From Blautia parvula (lineage in GTDB: Bacteria > Bacillota > Clostridia > Lachnospirales > Lachnospiraceae): 64,000 bases of DNA. Positions within the stretch are counted from its first letter, which is position 1. Each line of letters opens with the position of its first letter. The stretch spans positions 930,001-994,000 of the forward strand of contig NZ_CP084061.1 of NCBI RefSeq assembly GCF_020215665.1, read 5' to 3'. Of this stretch, positions 1 through 8,203 are shown piece after piece. The notes beneath the pieces were generated by a model that did not search any database, was not told where the DNA came from, and was given only the letters and a program-made list of their open reading frames with translations. The translations under genes and the position numbers were made by a program.

Positions 1-3
1 ATC

Positions 4-867
4 ATGATCAAAAATCTGAGTAAAAATTATGGGAAAAAGCAGGCTCTGAAAAATGTGGACCTTACCATCCGCCAGGGTATGTTCGGCCTTCTGGGACCTA
101 ACGGTGCCGGCAAGACGACGCTTATGAAAATCATAGCCACTCTGCTGCAGAAGACAGAAGGAGATGTGCGCGTATGCGGCATTGATATTAACAATGACAG
201 GGAAATCCGGCGGATCATCGGGTATCTGCCCCAGGACTTTTCCATGTACGGAAACATGTCCGTGTACGAGGCCATGGATTATCTCGGCGTATTGTCCGGG
301 CTGTCCAGGCAGCAGAGAAAGGATCGAATACCGTCTCTGCTTGAACAGGTGAATCTGACAGATGATGTAAAAACAAAAGTGCGCGCCATGTCAGGCGGGA
401 TGCGAAGAAGACTCGGCATTGCCCAGGCGCTGATTCATGATCCTAAAGTGCTGATCGTGGATGAACCCACTGCGGGACTTGACCCGGAGGAGCGGGTGCG
501 TTTCCGCAATCTGCTCAGTGAGACGGCAAAGGACAGGGTGGTCATCCTGTCTACACATATTGTAGGGGATGTGGAGGCTACCTGTGAGGATATCGCCGTT
601 CTGAACCGGGGGTGCGTGCTTTTCCAGGGGACAGTCACAGAGCTTCTGGAGGAAGCCAGCGGCAGGATATACAGCGCCCAGGTGTCCAGAATGGAACTGG
701 AGAGTATCCGGAACAATTATACAGTCACCAGTATAATGATGCAGGGAAATCATGCGTATGTCCGCCTGATCTCTGATGAAAAACCTTTCGCTGATGCACA
801 GATATGCGATGCCAATGTGGAGGATGCCTATATGTATCTGATGCAGGAGGAGAGGAGGGGAAAATAA
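4..867 (+). CDS. ABC transporter ATP-binding protein
   Basis: This is the ATPase of an ABC exporter acting at the membrane with the next two genes. The sequence shows Walker A GPNGAGKTT near residue 33, signature MSGGMRRRLG near 128, Walker B VLIVDEP near 149 and the switch histidine in STHIVGD. At 287 residues it is the usual length for the DrrA/CcmA-like group. The first ATG lies three bases from the window edge and related proteins often begin two or three residues earlier, so the true start may be just outside. Its stop overlaps the next start by one base, which indicates translational coupling. The substrate cannot be read from sequence. Confidence 0.9.
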   Translation: MIKNLSKNYGKKQALKNVDLTIRQGMFGLLGPNGAGKTTLMKIIATLLQKTEGDVRVCGIDINNDREIRRIIGYLPQDFSMYGNMSVYEAMDYLGVLSGLSRQQRKDRIPSLLEQVNLTDDVKTKVRAMSGGMRRRLGIAQALIHDPKVLIVDEPTAGLDPEERVRFRNLLSETAKDRVVILSTHIVGDVEATCEDIAVLNRGCVLFQGTVTELLEEASGRIYSAQVSRMELESIRNNYTVTSIMMQGNHAYVRLISDEKPFADAQICDANVEDAYMYLMQEERRGK

Positions 868-2123
868 TGTTTTTTAAACTCTTTGCCAAAGAATGCGGAC
901 AGATGTTAAAAAGCCTGATCTATTACCTGTTTCTGGCTGCAGTCGTGTTCTTCTATGTAAGTCAGGTGGGAAGCTTTACCACCTATTCGGAACCTTTAAA
1001 GGGACAGGAGGAGAGCTATGGTATAAAAGCAAGTTCTGATAAGCAGCAGATCATGGGAGCCACGCTGGCCTTACTTGCGGGAGAGTATGAGGCGAACAGT
1101 TACACGGCTTATCCGGTGGGATTTTATAAAAATGTAGTTCTGACAAAAGAAAAACAGGAGAAGATTCATCAGATTCTCATGGACTGTACCGGTCTGGAAG
1201 AAGGCTACACAGATGCCATACGTGAGTCATCAGAGGAGGCGCCGCAGACAGAGGACAGTTCTTATATACAGATCGCAGGAATCAATCCGCCGCTTCTGCC
1301 GCCCGCAGAGGATCTGTCCTATGACAGGTTTTTGAGATATATGACAAAAGCGGATAAGATCATCGGAGGAGGTTCCAGCTACGCTTCTGATAATGTGAAA
1401 AATAATGCCAAGACGTATGCCACATACGAGGATGCGAAAAAAGTATATGACGCCAGCCTGTACACGGACCGTATTTCCAGAGGAAAGGCAAGGCTGTTCT
1501 GTGATTATATGGGCATTGTCCTGGGACTACTCCCTGTATTTCTGGCGGTTACCAGAACACTCCGTGACAAACGTTCCATGGCACAGGAAGTGATCTATGC
1601 CAGGAGAGCGTCCTCTGTGACCATTATCGCGGCCCGGTATTTTTCAGCCATGTTCTTGACGATCATGCCGCTGTTTCTGCTGTCTTTGACACCTATGCTG
1701 CAGTGTATCTACTATGGACACCAGCTTGGTGTGTCCGTGGATGTGCTGGCCTTTGGAAAATATATTCTGGGATGGCTTCTTCCGGAAACCGCCTTTGTAC
1801 TGGCCTGCGGATTCTTCCTGTCTGAGTCAGTGGGAGGGCCTGCAGCCATACTGGTGCAGGTGGTCCTCTGGATGGTGAGCATCAGCACAGGCGGAACCAA
1901 GCTTGTCGGCACGGTAGGATGGAATCTGATACCCAGGTTTAACAATGACCAGGCCACAGATGTATGGCTGTCCGTGTTCGGGCAGATGGTCAGGAACCGG
2001 CTTCTGTATGCCGGGCTTGCTCTGCTTTTTATGGCAGGTACGGTGTTTATTTATCACATGAAGCGGAAAGGAGTGCTGGGCGGACGTGGAAAGAATTTTA
2101 TCCATAGAAATAGAACACTTTAA
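867..2123 (+). CDS. ABC transporter membrane subunit
   Basis: A 418-residue membrane protein. One hydrophobic segment lies near residues 15-35, then a long hydrophilic loop of about 180 residues, then five or so hydrophobic segments in the C-terminal half ending in a basic tail. This is the plan of ABC-2-type permeases with a large external loop. I chose the ATG at 867 because it overlaps the upstream stop and follows GAGGAGAGG; an in-frame start at 804 lies inside the ATPase gene. It probably forms the transport channel with the proteins on either side. Substrate unknown. Confidence 0.8.
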   Translation: MFFKLFAKECGQMLKSLIYYLFLAAVVFFYVSQVGSFTTYSEPLKGQEESYGIKASSDKQQIMGATLALLAGEYEANSYTAYPVGFYKNVVLTKEKQEKIHQILMDCTGLEEGYTDAIRESSEEAPQTEDSSYIQIAGINPPLLPPAEDLSYDRFLRYMTKADKIIGGGSSYASDNVKNNAKTYATYEDAKKVYDASLYTDRISRGKARLFCDYMGIVLGLLPVFLAVTRTLRDKRSMAQEVIYARRASSVTIIAARYFSAMFLTIMPLFLLSLTPMLQCIYYGHQLGVSVDVLAFGKYILGWLLPETAFVLACGFFLSESVGGPAAILVQVVLWMVSISTGGTKLVGTVGWNLIPRFNNDQATDVWLSVFGQMVRNRLLYAGLALLFMAGTVFIYHMKRKGVLGGRGKNFIHRNRTL

Positions 2124-2706
2124 AAACCATTATGCGGGGCATTTGGCAGCAGCTCTTCTGCTTAGTCTGCTGGCTCCCGTGATCATGGGAATGGAGGCGC
2201 TGAACCAGTATCAGGCAGGCCAGATTCTGGATGTGTACTTTTCCCTGCTGGGGATCGTGCTTCTGACACCGCTTTTTATGCCGGAGCAGAATAAGGATAT
2301 CCGGGATCTGCTGGCGAGCAGGGAGTATCCGCTGAGAAACATCCAGCTTCTGCGCCTGCTGCAGGCAGTTGTCATTCTGGCAGTGCTGAACCTGCTGGTC
2401 TTATTTCAGATGAAACTGGGGGAGTGCACCTTTCCTTTTGGAACTTATTTTTGGTGCGCCATGGCGAACTGTCTCTTTCTGGGGGGCCTTGGCATCTTCA
2501 CTTACGGGATCACGGACCATCTGGTGATTGCCTATATGATACCGGTATTTTATTATATCTGCTGCTACGGCGCAGGACAGAAATATCTGGGTAAATTTTA
2601 TCTGTTCTCTCTCATGACCGGTGATCTGGAAAATAAGATATGGCTGGGGACAGCAGGCATTTTGCTGACTGCAGCAGGTATTGTGATAAGAAACAGAAAG
2701 AAATAG
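2086..2706 (+). CDS. Small ABC-2-like membrane protein
   Basis: A 206-residue protein with about six hydrophobic segments and a basic C-terminus (RNRKK). It starts at a GTG inside the end of the previous gene, with AAAGGAG at 2067-2073 as ribosome binding site, so it is the third cistron of the ABC operon. It is probably a second membrane subunit. I do not recognise a closer family. A strong terminator follows within a few bases. Confidence 0.7.
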   Translation: MERILSIEIEHFKNHYAGHLAAALLLSLLAPVIMGMEALNQYQAGQILDVYFSLLGIVLLTPLFMPEQNKDIRDLLASREYPLRNIQLLRLLQAVVILAVLNLLVLFQMKLGECTFPFGTYFWCAMANCLFLGGLGIFTYGITDHLVIAYMIPVFYYICCYGAGQKYLGKFYLFSLMTGDLENKIWLGTAGILLTAAGIVIRNRKK

Positions 2707-2712
2707 AACTGT

Positions 2713-2757
2713 AAAAGCCGCTTCTGACAGGCTAATCCTGTTGGAATGCGGCTTTTT
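2713..2757. terminator. Bidirectional intrinsic terminator
   Basis: AAAAGCCGC (2713-2721) pairs with GCGGCTTTTT (2748-2757), with an inner CAGG/CCTG stem. It ends the ABC operon on the plus strand. It overlaps the stop codon of the convergent XRE/S24-like gene, which it can also terminate. Confidence 0.85.
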
Positions 2758-3478
2758 CTGTTGTCAGTTCAGGGACATCCATACATCCTACATAGCGGCC
2801 TACGCGGCGGTATTGGTAATAATCTGTGACCGAAATATCGTCAATTGTCCCGTTTAAGGATTTCAGGAGGACATTTTTATGATTTTTATAAAATCTTCCG
2901 ATGAACAGCAGGCCGTTATGGAGCACCATCCATATTTCGCCGTTTTTGGGGCGGAGGCAGTCATTGCGGTGGAAGCCTAGGACAGAATTTCTGAAGAATT
3001 TAGGCTCCAGCAGATCGGTTCGTATCCAGACAAGAAAGGTGCAGTCCTCTGTCAGCGGATTTTTATCTACCGTCACGTTATGCGTCTTAACACTGTCAAA
3101 TTCGGCCCAGCCGTTAACAATATTGGTGAATTCATAACACCTCAGGGTCATCTTTTCATTGGTTTTCAGACGTGTCATACGGTCGTATTCCAGATCAATG
3201 ACATATTTGATATATTCCTTCTGACAGACGGGCAGTTGTTTGAAACGGCGGAGATATTCTTCGTAATCATAGGGAATGGTGACAGGCCGCCCTGAAAATT
3301 CATCCAGTGAGCAGTTGAGGGCCGTGGCTATGGCAGACATGGTTTCAAATCCCGGATTGGCGGTGATGCCGCTTATGATTTTTGAAAGTGTTCCCACAGG
3401 GATATTACTGATAAGGGACAGCATCTCAATGGTATAACCCTGTGCCTTCATGATTTCTTTGATTTTTTTATTGTTCAT
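2732..3478 (-). CDS. XRE regulator with S24/LexA-like C-terminal domain
   Basis: The first 65 residues form a lambda-repressor-type helix-turn-helix (YTIEMLSLISNIPVGTLSKI). The C-terminal 100 residues resemble the S24/LexA sensor fold (segments NGEIWMVLHNG and LFIGRFYK). This suggests a DNA-binding repressor that might respond to stress. The start at 3478 (MNNKK) was preferred over an upstream ATG at 3559 because AAGGA lies 8 bases before it and the HTH begins there. I cannot confirm the Ser/Lys self-cleavage pair, so it may be a non-cleaving sensor. It faces the Spo0A-C gene divergently. Confidence 0.75.
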   Translation of the reverse strand: MNNKKIKEIMKAQGYTIEMLSLISNIPVGTLSKIISGITANPGFETMSAIATALNCSLDEFSGRPVTIPYDYEEYLRRFKQLPVCQKEYIKYVIDLEYDRMTRLKTNEKMTLRCYEFTNIVNGWAEFDSVKTHNVTVDKNPLTEDCTFLVWIRTDLLEPKFFRNSVLGFHRNDCLRPKNGEIWMVLHNGLLFIGRFYKNHKNVLLKSLNGTIDDISVTDYYQYRRVGRYVGCMDVPELTTEKAAFQQD

Positions 3479-3610
3479 GTTCCGTTCCTTCCAAATATGG
3501 AATAATATGGCAGCAAGCTGCGTTGACAAGTATATGCCGGTTTCATATAATAGAAACATTCGTGTTTTACTGAGCCACTGAGAAATATTCTATTTGGGAG
3601 GAAATATACC

Positions 3611-4102
3611 ATGAATCGTGAAAATTTTCAAGAACTGATGTCTGAGGGAAGGCTGCTGGAGATAGCTCTGCAATATCTGCTGGAGTCAGAAACCCAGGAG
3701 AAAAAGGAAAGGCATACAGAACATATAACCGGTTACATTCAGGAACGAATGGAAAAGGATGTGGGGGCATGTACAGGGGTCCTGCTGAACAGGCTGGGTA
3801 TCACTCCGAATCTGAAAGGGCATACATATCTGAGGAAAGCCATCGAACTGGAGGTGGAAAGCAACAGCAGCATGGAGGGTATGATGAAATGTCTGTATCC
3901 CCAGGTAGCTGCTGACTGCAACGCGTCACCAGCCAGTGTGGAGCGGAATATCCGCCACGCCATAGAGGTGATGTGGGAGCGGGGCAACCAGGAGCTTTAC
4001 CGGGAAATTACAAACCATTATGTGCAGAAACGTCCCAGCAACGGACAGTTTATCACTTCCATTGCCGCATATTTCCGGGACGGACGGATATTTATACACT
4101 GA
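3611..4102 (+). CDS. Stand-alone Spo0A C-terminal-like DNA-binding protein
   Basis: A 163-residue protein. Its second half (about residues 60-150) resembles the Spo0A effector domain: helical segments with LYPQVAADCNASPASVERN and an HAIEVMWERG stretch like the recognition region of sporulation regulators. No receiver domain with a phosphorylatable Asp is present. The N-terminal 55 residues are charged and helical, of unknown role. Ribosome binding site GGAGG at 3598-3602. Probably a sporulation-type transcription factor not controlled by phosphorelay. It stands alone between a divergent regulator and the VanRS-like operon. Confidence 0.75.
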   Translation: MNRENFQELMSEGRLLEIALQYLLESETQEKKERHTEHITGYIQERMEKDVGACTGVLLNRLGITPNLKGHTYLRKAIELEVESNSSMEGMMKCLYPQVAADCNASPASVERNIRHAIEVMWERGNQELYREITNHYVQKRPSNGQFITSIAAYFRDGRIFIH

Positions 4103-4178
4103 AAGACAAAAACTTAGTATAAACTTAATAAATTCTCAACGATTTCCTGGTATGATAGCGAAAGGAGGAGGATTAGAA

Positions 4179-4874
4179 ATGACAGAAAAGATACTGGTAG
4201 TGGATGACGAGAAAGAGATTGCTGATCTGGTAGCGCTTTATCTGGAAAATGAGAATTATCAGGTCTATAAATATTATACAGCAGAGGAGGCAGTGGCCTG
4301 TATTGAAAGGGAAAAGATAGACCTGGCCCTGCTGGATATTATGCTTCCCGGTATGAGCGGTCTGGAAATATGCAGAAAGATCAGGGAAACATACACATTT
4401 CCTGTGATCATGCTGACCGCAAAGGGGGAGGAACTGGATAAGATCACCGGCCTGAGCCTCGGAGCTGACGATTATATCACAAAGCCATTCCGGCCTCTGG
4501 AGCTGGTGGCAAGAGTGAAGGCCCAGCTCCGCAGGTATAAGAGGTACAACTCCGGTTATGAAGCGGATGCAGATATTCTGGAGCATTCCGGCCTTGTGCT
4601 GAATATCAGGACACATGAATGTACACTGGATGAAAAACCTCTTTCCCTGACACCTACAGAATTTTCGATCCTGCAGATTCTGTGCAGGAAGAAGGGAAAA
4701 GTGGTGAGCGCGGAGGAATTGTTCCATGAGATCTGGGGTGATGAGTATTTCAGCAAGAGCAATAATACCATAACAGTGCATATCCGCCACCTGAGGGAGA
4801 AGATGAATGACTCTTTTGAGAGTCCGAGATATATCAAGACAGTCTGGGGGTATGGATATAAAATTGAAGGATAA
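4179..4874 (+). CDS. VanR-like response regulator
   Basis: An OmpR/PhoB-class regulator of 231 residues. The receiver domain has acidic DDE near the N-terminus, phospho-Asp in LLDIMLPG near residue 53 and Lys in ITKPF near 102; a winged helix ends in VWGYGYKIEG. The N-terminal half is strikingly close to VanR of enterococcal VanA-type clusters as I remember it (LYLENENY, YYTAEEA, ITGLSLGADDYITKPFRPLEL). The start at 4179 follows AAAGGAGGAGG; a longer start at 4020 overlaps the preceding gene. The kinase gene overlaps its end by 23 bases. It probably controls the carboxypeptidase downstream. Confidence 0.9.
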   Translation: MTEKILVVDDEKEIADLVALYLENENYQVYKYYTAEEAVACIEREKIDLALLDIMLPGMSGLEICRKIRETYTFPVIMLTAKGEELDKITGLSLGADDYITKPFRPLELVARVKAQLRRYKRYNSGYEADADILEHSGLVLNIRTHECTLDEKPLSLTPTEFSILQILCRKKGKVVSAEELFHEIWGDEYFSKSNNTITVHIRHLREKMNDSFESPRYIKTVWGYGYKIEG

Positions 4875-6012
4875 GATTTTGTTTCTTTTAAAAATTATCA
4901 TTGGCGCCTGTGTGATATTTATGATATGTTTCGGTATTTTTTATGTTGTGGATATTTACGGGAACGGCCTGGTGCTGGACTGGATCGCTGACAAATTTGT
5001 ATCCACTTCCGTGCAGACCAATACAACGACAGGAGCGGAGTTTTACAAACAGGAGATTTCCTGGTTCGCGGTGAAAGATTTTCTGCTGAAGTGTTTTTGT
5101 ATCGTTTCGCTATTTATTTCAGCAGTTATCTATTTTACCATTCATTTCTATACAAAGCGTAAAGTGGCAGACACAGAAAAAGAAGCGGGAAAGCTGATCC
5201 GCAGGTATATGGATACTGAAAATGCCCGGGCGGAAGATGTGTTTGCACAGCAGTACGCAGAGATCGGAACGGAGATGGAGCGTGTAAAGTCGGTCATGCG
5301 GCATCACGAACAGGTATTGAAAGAGGAAAACAGGCGCAAGAGCGATCTGCTGACATATCTGGCCCATGACCTGAAGACTCCGCTTACCTCTGTGATGGGG
5401 TATCTGAGCCTACTTAACGAGGCGCCGGATATGCCGGAGGCACAGAAGGAAAAGTATGTGGGGATTGCTTTTGACAAGGCCTGCCGTCTGGAAAGCCTTT
5501 TAAATGAGTTTTTTGAGATCACCCGCTACAACCTACAGGAGATACCCCTGGAAAAAGAGACCATTGACCTGTATTATATGCTGGTGCAGATGATGGATGA
5601 ATTTTATCCGATTCTCACTGCCCACGGAAATACAGCAGAGCTGCGCGCAGATGAGGAACTGAAACTGTACGGAGATTCGGAAAAGCTGGCAAGGGTCTTT
5701 AACAATATCCTGAAAAACGCTGTGGCGTACAGCTATCCGGACACAGTGATCCGGATCACTGCCCGGGAGGCAGGGGAAAATATGGAGATTTCTTTTGCAA
5801 ATAGGGGAAAAACCATACCAAAGCAGAAGCTGGAATCCATCTTTGAGAAATTCTTCCGTCTGGATGAGGCTCGGGGCAGCAACACAGGAGGCGCAGGGCT
5901 GGGACTGGCGATCGCAAAGGAGATCGTGGAACAGCACGGAGGAACCCTGCGGGCAGAAAGCAAAGATGAACTGACGGTATTCTATGTGTCACTCCCTCTT
6001 CGCCAATCCTGA
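4852..6012 (+). CDS. VanS-like sensor histidine kinase
   Basis: A 386-residue membrane kinase. Hydrophobic segments near residues 8-32 and 75-100 flank a short external loop, followed by a coiled linker, H-box YLAHDLKTPLTS, N-box NNILKNA, and G-boxes ending GGAGLGLAIAKEIVEQHGG. The catalytic half closely recalls VanS of the VanA type (YLSLLNEAPDMP, FFEITRYNLQ, DLYYMLVQMMDEFYP). I chose the ATG at 4852, within the regulator gene, because MDIKLKDK matches the VanS N-terminus. It is expected to sense peptidoglycan or a glycopeptide and phosphorylate the partner regulator. No vanHAX genes are nearby. Confidence 0.9.
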   Translation: MDIKLKDKILFLLKIIIGACVIFMICFGIFYVVDIYGNGLVLDWIADKFVSTSVQTNTTTGAEFYKQEISWFAVKDFLLKCFCIVSLFISAVIYFTIHFYTKRKVADTEKEAGKLIRRYMDTENARAEDVFAQQYAEIGTEMERVKSVMRHHEQVLKEENRRKSDLLTYLAHDLKTPLTSVMGYLSLLNEAPDMPEAQKEKYVGIAFDKACRLESLLNEFFEITRYNLQEIPLEKETIDLYYMLVQMMDEFYPILTAHGNTAELRADEELKLYGDSEKLARVFNNILKNAVAYSYPDTVIRITAREAGENMEISFANRGKTIPKQKLESIFEKFFRLDEARGSNTGGAGLGLAIAKEIVEQHGGTLRAESKDELTVFYVSLPLRQS

Positions 6013-6066
6013 AAAATGGCAGCATCTTAGGATTTTCTTAGGAAAATATCAACTGAATATTAAAGT

Positions 6067-6116
6067 AAAGAACTCCCCGGACAGATATAATGTCATTAAG
6101 AACAGGGGAGTTCTTT
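6067..6116 (+). terminator. Long hairpin between VanS-like and carboxypeptidase genes
   Basis: AAAGAACTCCCC (6067-6078) and GGGGAGTTCTTT (6105-6116) form a perfect 12-bp stem. The second arm is followed by an A/T-rich run rather than a clean T tract. The loop holds TATAAT (6085-6090). It may terminate the kinase transcript or attenuate read-through into the carboxypeptidase gene 30 bases on. Confidence 0.6.
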
Positions 6117-6146
6117 ATATATACGCAGAGAGGAAGTGCTGACCTA

Positions 6147-7109
6147 ATGGAAAAGAGAGAGAAGACGGCCAAAAGGATGACAAAAAGACAGAGGAGGAGA
6201 AGGCAGAGAAGGAGGCGGATACTGGCGGCAGTGATGCTGTCCGTGGTTTTGTTAGGCTTTTCTGCATATTTTGTTTTGGGACAGGACAAAGGGGAGATGT
6301 CTTCATGGACAGAGCAGACTGATACAGAAAGCCTGAAAGGGATCAACAGCAGAAATGCCATTCTGGAGGAGCTTAAGACAGGGAAGATATTGGCGGATAA
6401 AGGGGCAGATGACAGAATCTATCCGGCATCCCTGACCAAGATCATGACAGCGGTTCTGGCAATCGAAAATATTCCGGATCTTAAGGAGAGCATAACAGTC
6501 CCGGAGAGCATATTTCCCGGCCTCTACGCGGAAGGGGCGTCCATGGCCGGGTTTTGCCCGGGGGAAGAGGCTGTGGGGACAGATCTTCTCTACGGGGTGC
6601 TGCTTCCCTCAGGTGCGGAATGCTGCCTGGCTTTTGCCGACCGAATCGCCGGTTCGGAGGAGGATTTTGTGAAAATGATGAATGATAAGGCCGGAGAGCT
6701 GGGAATGGAGCATACGCATTTTACCAATTCCACGGGGCTTCAGGATGAGAACCATTATTCCACAGTGAGGGACATCTCTGTACTGCTTCGGTACGCTCTG
6801 GAATCGGATACCTTCCGCCGGGTATTTACCAGCAGCAGCCACAGCACCAATCCATCGGCATGCCATCCGGATGGATTTACCTTTGTCAGCACCATGTTCC
6901 GGGAGATGAACAGCGCGGCAGTGTCAGGCGGCGAGATCCTGGGAGGAAAGACAGGATACACCAAAGACGCGGGACTCTGCCTTGCCAGTCTCGCAGTCAT
7001 AGACGGAAAAGAGTACATTCTTGTGACGGCTCATGCAAGGGGAGACCATGAGACGAAGCAGTATCATGTGGAAGATGCGGTGAAGATATACAGTCAAATA
7101 GGGAAATGA
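6147..7109 (+). CDS. Serine D-alanyl-D-alanine carboxypeptidase
   Basis: A PBP5/DacA-family enzyme predicted to trim the terminal D-Ala of peptidoglycan stems outside the membrane. A very basic N-terminus leads into one hydrophobic anchor (about residues 25-45). The catalytic S-x-x-K is in PASLTKIMTA and K-T-G in GGKTGYT. The middle motif reads SGA, not the usual SGN, in LLPSGAECC. At 320 residues it lacks the C-terminal PBP5 stalk. Start 6147 has AGAGGAAG about 10 bases upstream; a start at 6090 lies inside the hairpin. It follows the VanRS-like pair in the same direction and is the likely effector. Confidence 0.88.
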   Translation: MEKREKTAKRMTKRQRRRRQRRRRILAAVMLSVVLLGFSAYFVLGQDKGEMSSWTEQTDTESLKGINSRNAILEELKTGKILADKGADDRIYPASLTKIMTAVLAIENIPDLKESITVPESIFPGLYAEGASMAGFCPGEEAVGTDLLYGVLLPSGAECCLAFADRIAGSEEDFVKMMNDKAGELGMEHTHFTNSTGLQDENHYSTVRDISVLLRYALESDTFRRVFTSSSHSTNPSACHPDGFTFVSTMFREMNSAAVSGGEILGGKTGYTKDAGLCLASLAVIDGKEYILVTAHARGDHETKQYHVEDAVKIYSQIGK

Positions 7110-7130
7110 AGTATGGTTCCCAAAGTGCAG

Positions 7131-7164
7131 AAAAAATCAGAGAGTGTAAATTCTCTGATTTTTT
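7131..7164 (+). terminator. Intrinsic terminator
   Basis: A 13-bp stem AAAAAATCAGAGA / TCTCTGATTTTTT with an 8-base loop and T-run, ending the VanRS-carboxypeptidase unit. Confidence 0.9.
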
Positions 7165-7187
7165 CTGCATTTCATAATTAAATAAAT

Positions 7188-7254
7188 ATGGAAAGTAAAC
7201 TTGACATTGTGGGAAAGAGTGCTATAATTAATGCATGGAAAGCAAACTTTCCAT
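7188..7254 (+). promoter_or_regulatory. Promoter and operators of the small XRE gene
   Basis: -35 TTGACA (7201-7206) and -10 TATAAT (7223-7228), 16-bp spacer. The sequence ATGGAAAG(T/C)AAAC occurs just upstream of the -35 (7188-7200) and again just after the -10 (7235-7247). The second copy continues as an inverted repeat TGGAAAG-caaa-CTTTCCA. The placement suggests autorepression by the XRE protein encoded just downstream. Confidence 0.75.
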
Positions 7255-7268
7255 ATTGAGGTGATAAC

Positions 7269-7472
7269 ATGAAAAACCGGCTGGAAGAATTGAGAAAACA
7301 AAGGGGAATCAAACAGGAAGAACTGGCGGAGGCAGTGCAGGTATCCCGTCAGACAATAGGTTCTCTGGAAAATGGACGATATAATCCGTCTATCCTGCTG
7401 GCATTTAAGCTGGCAGGATATTTTGGAGTCACAATTGAAGATATTTTCATATATGAGGAGGATGCAGAATGA
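7269..7472 (+). CDS. Small XRE-family regulator
   Basis: A 67-residue single-domain Cro/CI-type regulator (KQEELAEAVQVSRQTIGSLENG), of the kind that sits with small membrane proteins in Firmicutes. It lies 3' of two matching operator-like repeats and overlaps the next gene by four bases (ATGA), so the two are coupled. It probably represses its own promoter; a wider role is unknown. Confidence 0.88.
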   Translation: MKNRLEELRKQRGIKQEELAEAVQVSRQTIGSLENGRYNPSILLAFKLAGYFGVTIEDIFIYEEDAE

Positions 7473-7900
7473 CGAAAAAAGAAAGAAACAGACATTTTAT
7501 TAACATTTCAATCGGATGTGTTCTTTTTATCCTCGGAATTACCGGAATATCGGATGAATATTATGCGTTAATGGCATGTGTCGGGGGAGCCACATTTTTT
7601 GCAAACGGAGTACTTCCCTTTTTTTCAAATTTTTATTATCGGTCGCCGAAGCGAAGAAAGAAGTATGAAGAACGGCTTCATAAAAGAAAGATTAACTACA
7701 TTGACGAACGTAAAAAGTTTCTTCGTGACAAAGCAGCCCACGTGTCGTATATGTTCATGTGGATGATTTTACTTCTTCTGGCCTTCATACTCACTCTGTT
7801 GAAGGTGGAATGGTGGGTGGCGGCAATGCTGGCAGGGCTCAGTGTACTGCAGTATCTCATTGCCAGTGTGGCCTTTTTCTATCTGGAGCGAAAAATGTAA
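7469..7900 (+). CDS. Small membrane protein paired with XRE regulator
   Basis: A 143-residue protein with two pairs of hydrophobic segments (about residues 10-50 and 85-140) separated by a very basic loop (SPKRRKKYEERLHKRK). The arrangement resembles the DUF-type membrane partners of small XRE regulators. Its start overlaps the regulator stop. It may influence the regulator or act in envelope stress. I do not recognise a defined function. Confidence 0.75.
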   Translation: MTKKERNRHFINISIGCVLFILGITGISDEYYALMACVGGATFFANGVLPFFSNFYYRSPKRRKKYEERLHKRKINYIDERKKFLRDKAAHVSYMFMWMILLLLAFILTLLKVEWWVAAMLAGLSVLQYLIASVAFFYLERKM

Positions 7901-7908
7901 AGAAAGGC

Positions 7909-7937
7909 TTGAAATGTATATCCGGCTGTGATATGCT
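7909..7937 (+). promoter_or_regulatory. Promoter of the ABC-F leader
   Basis: -35 TTGAAA (7909-7914), 17-bp spacer, -10 TATGCT (7932-7937). Transcription would start near 7944, giving an untranslated leader of about 345 bases before the ABC-F gene. Confidence 0.5.
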
Positions 7938-8011
7938 GTCACCAGTATATAAAGAGAGGTGCTACGATGAGAAAATAATCTATTTTTTAAAAACATGCGG
8001 AACTGGAAGAA

Positions 8012-8128
8012 CGATACCATGGGTATCGGAGGTTTGTCATGTTATCAGAAGATAGATTATATTCATCCAATACAAGCTTAGCTGCAGTGACAGCAGGAGA
8101 GAAATCGATACTCTTACTGTCTGCATAA
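8012..8128 (+). CDS. Leader peptide with upstream hairpin (ABC-F attenuator)
   Basis: The reading frame is 8039-8128 and encodes 29 residues: MLSEDRLYSS, then NTSLAAVTAGEKSILLLSA. It has an excellent GGAGG at 8028-8032, six bases before the ATG. A perfect hairpin, CGATACC-atg-GGTATCG (8012-8028), abuts that site. A terminator lies 75 bases further on, followed by the ABC-F gene. Drug-inducible ABC-F and erm genes are commonly controlled by ribosome stalling on such short peptides. The role here is inferred. Confidence 0.55.
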   Translation, partial: RYHGYRRFVMLSEDRLYSSNTSLAAVTAGEKSILLLSA

Positions 8129-8203
8129 GGTTATGCTGCGCGCCTTTTTAAGATGTGGTCATATTCCGTAAATTGATTGAGCGTGTATGGAAAGCATGGA
8201 TAT

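Noticed and set aside
7759-8055. 98-codon plus-strand frame over the ABC-F leader
   Set aside because: It starts inside the preceding membrane protein gene in another frame and crosses the leader hairpin. Composition is not protein-like.
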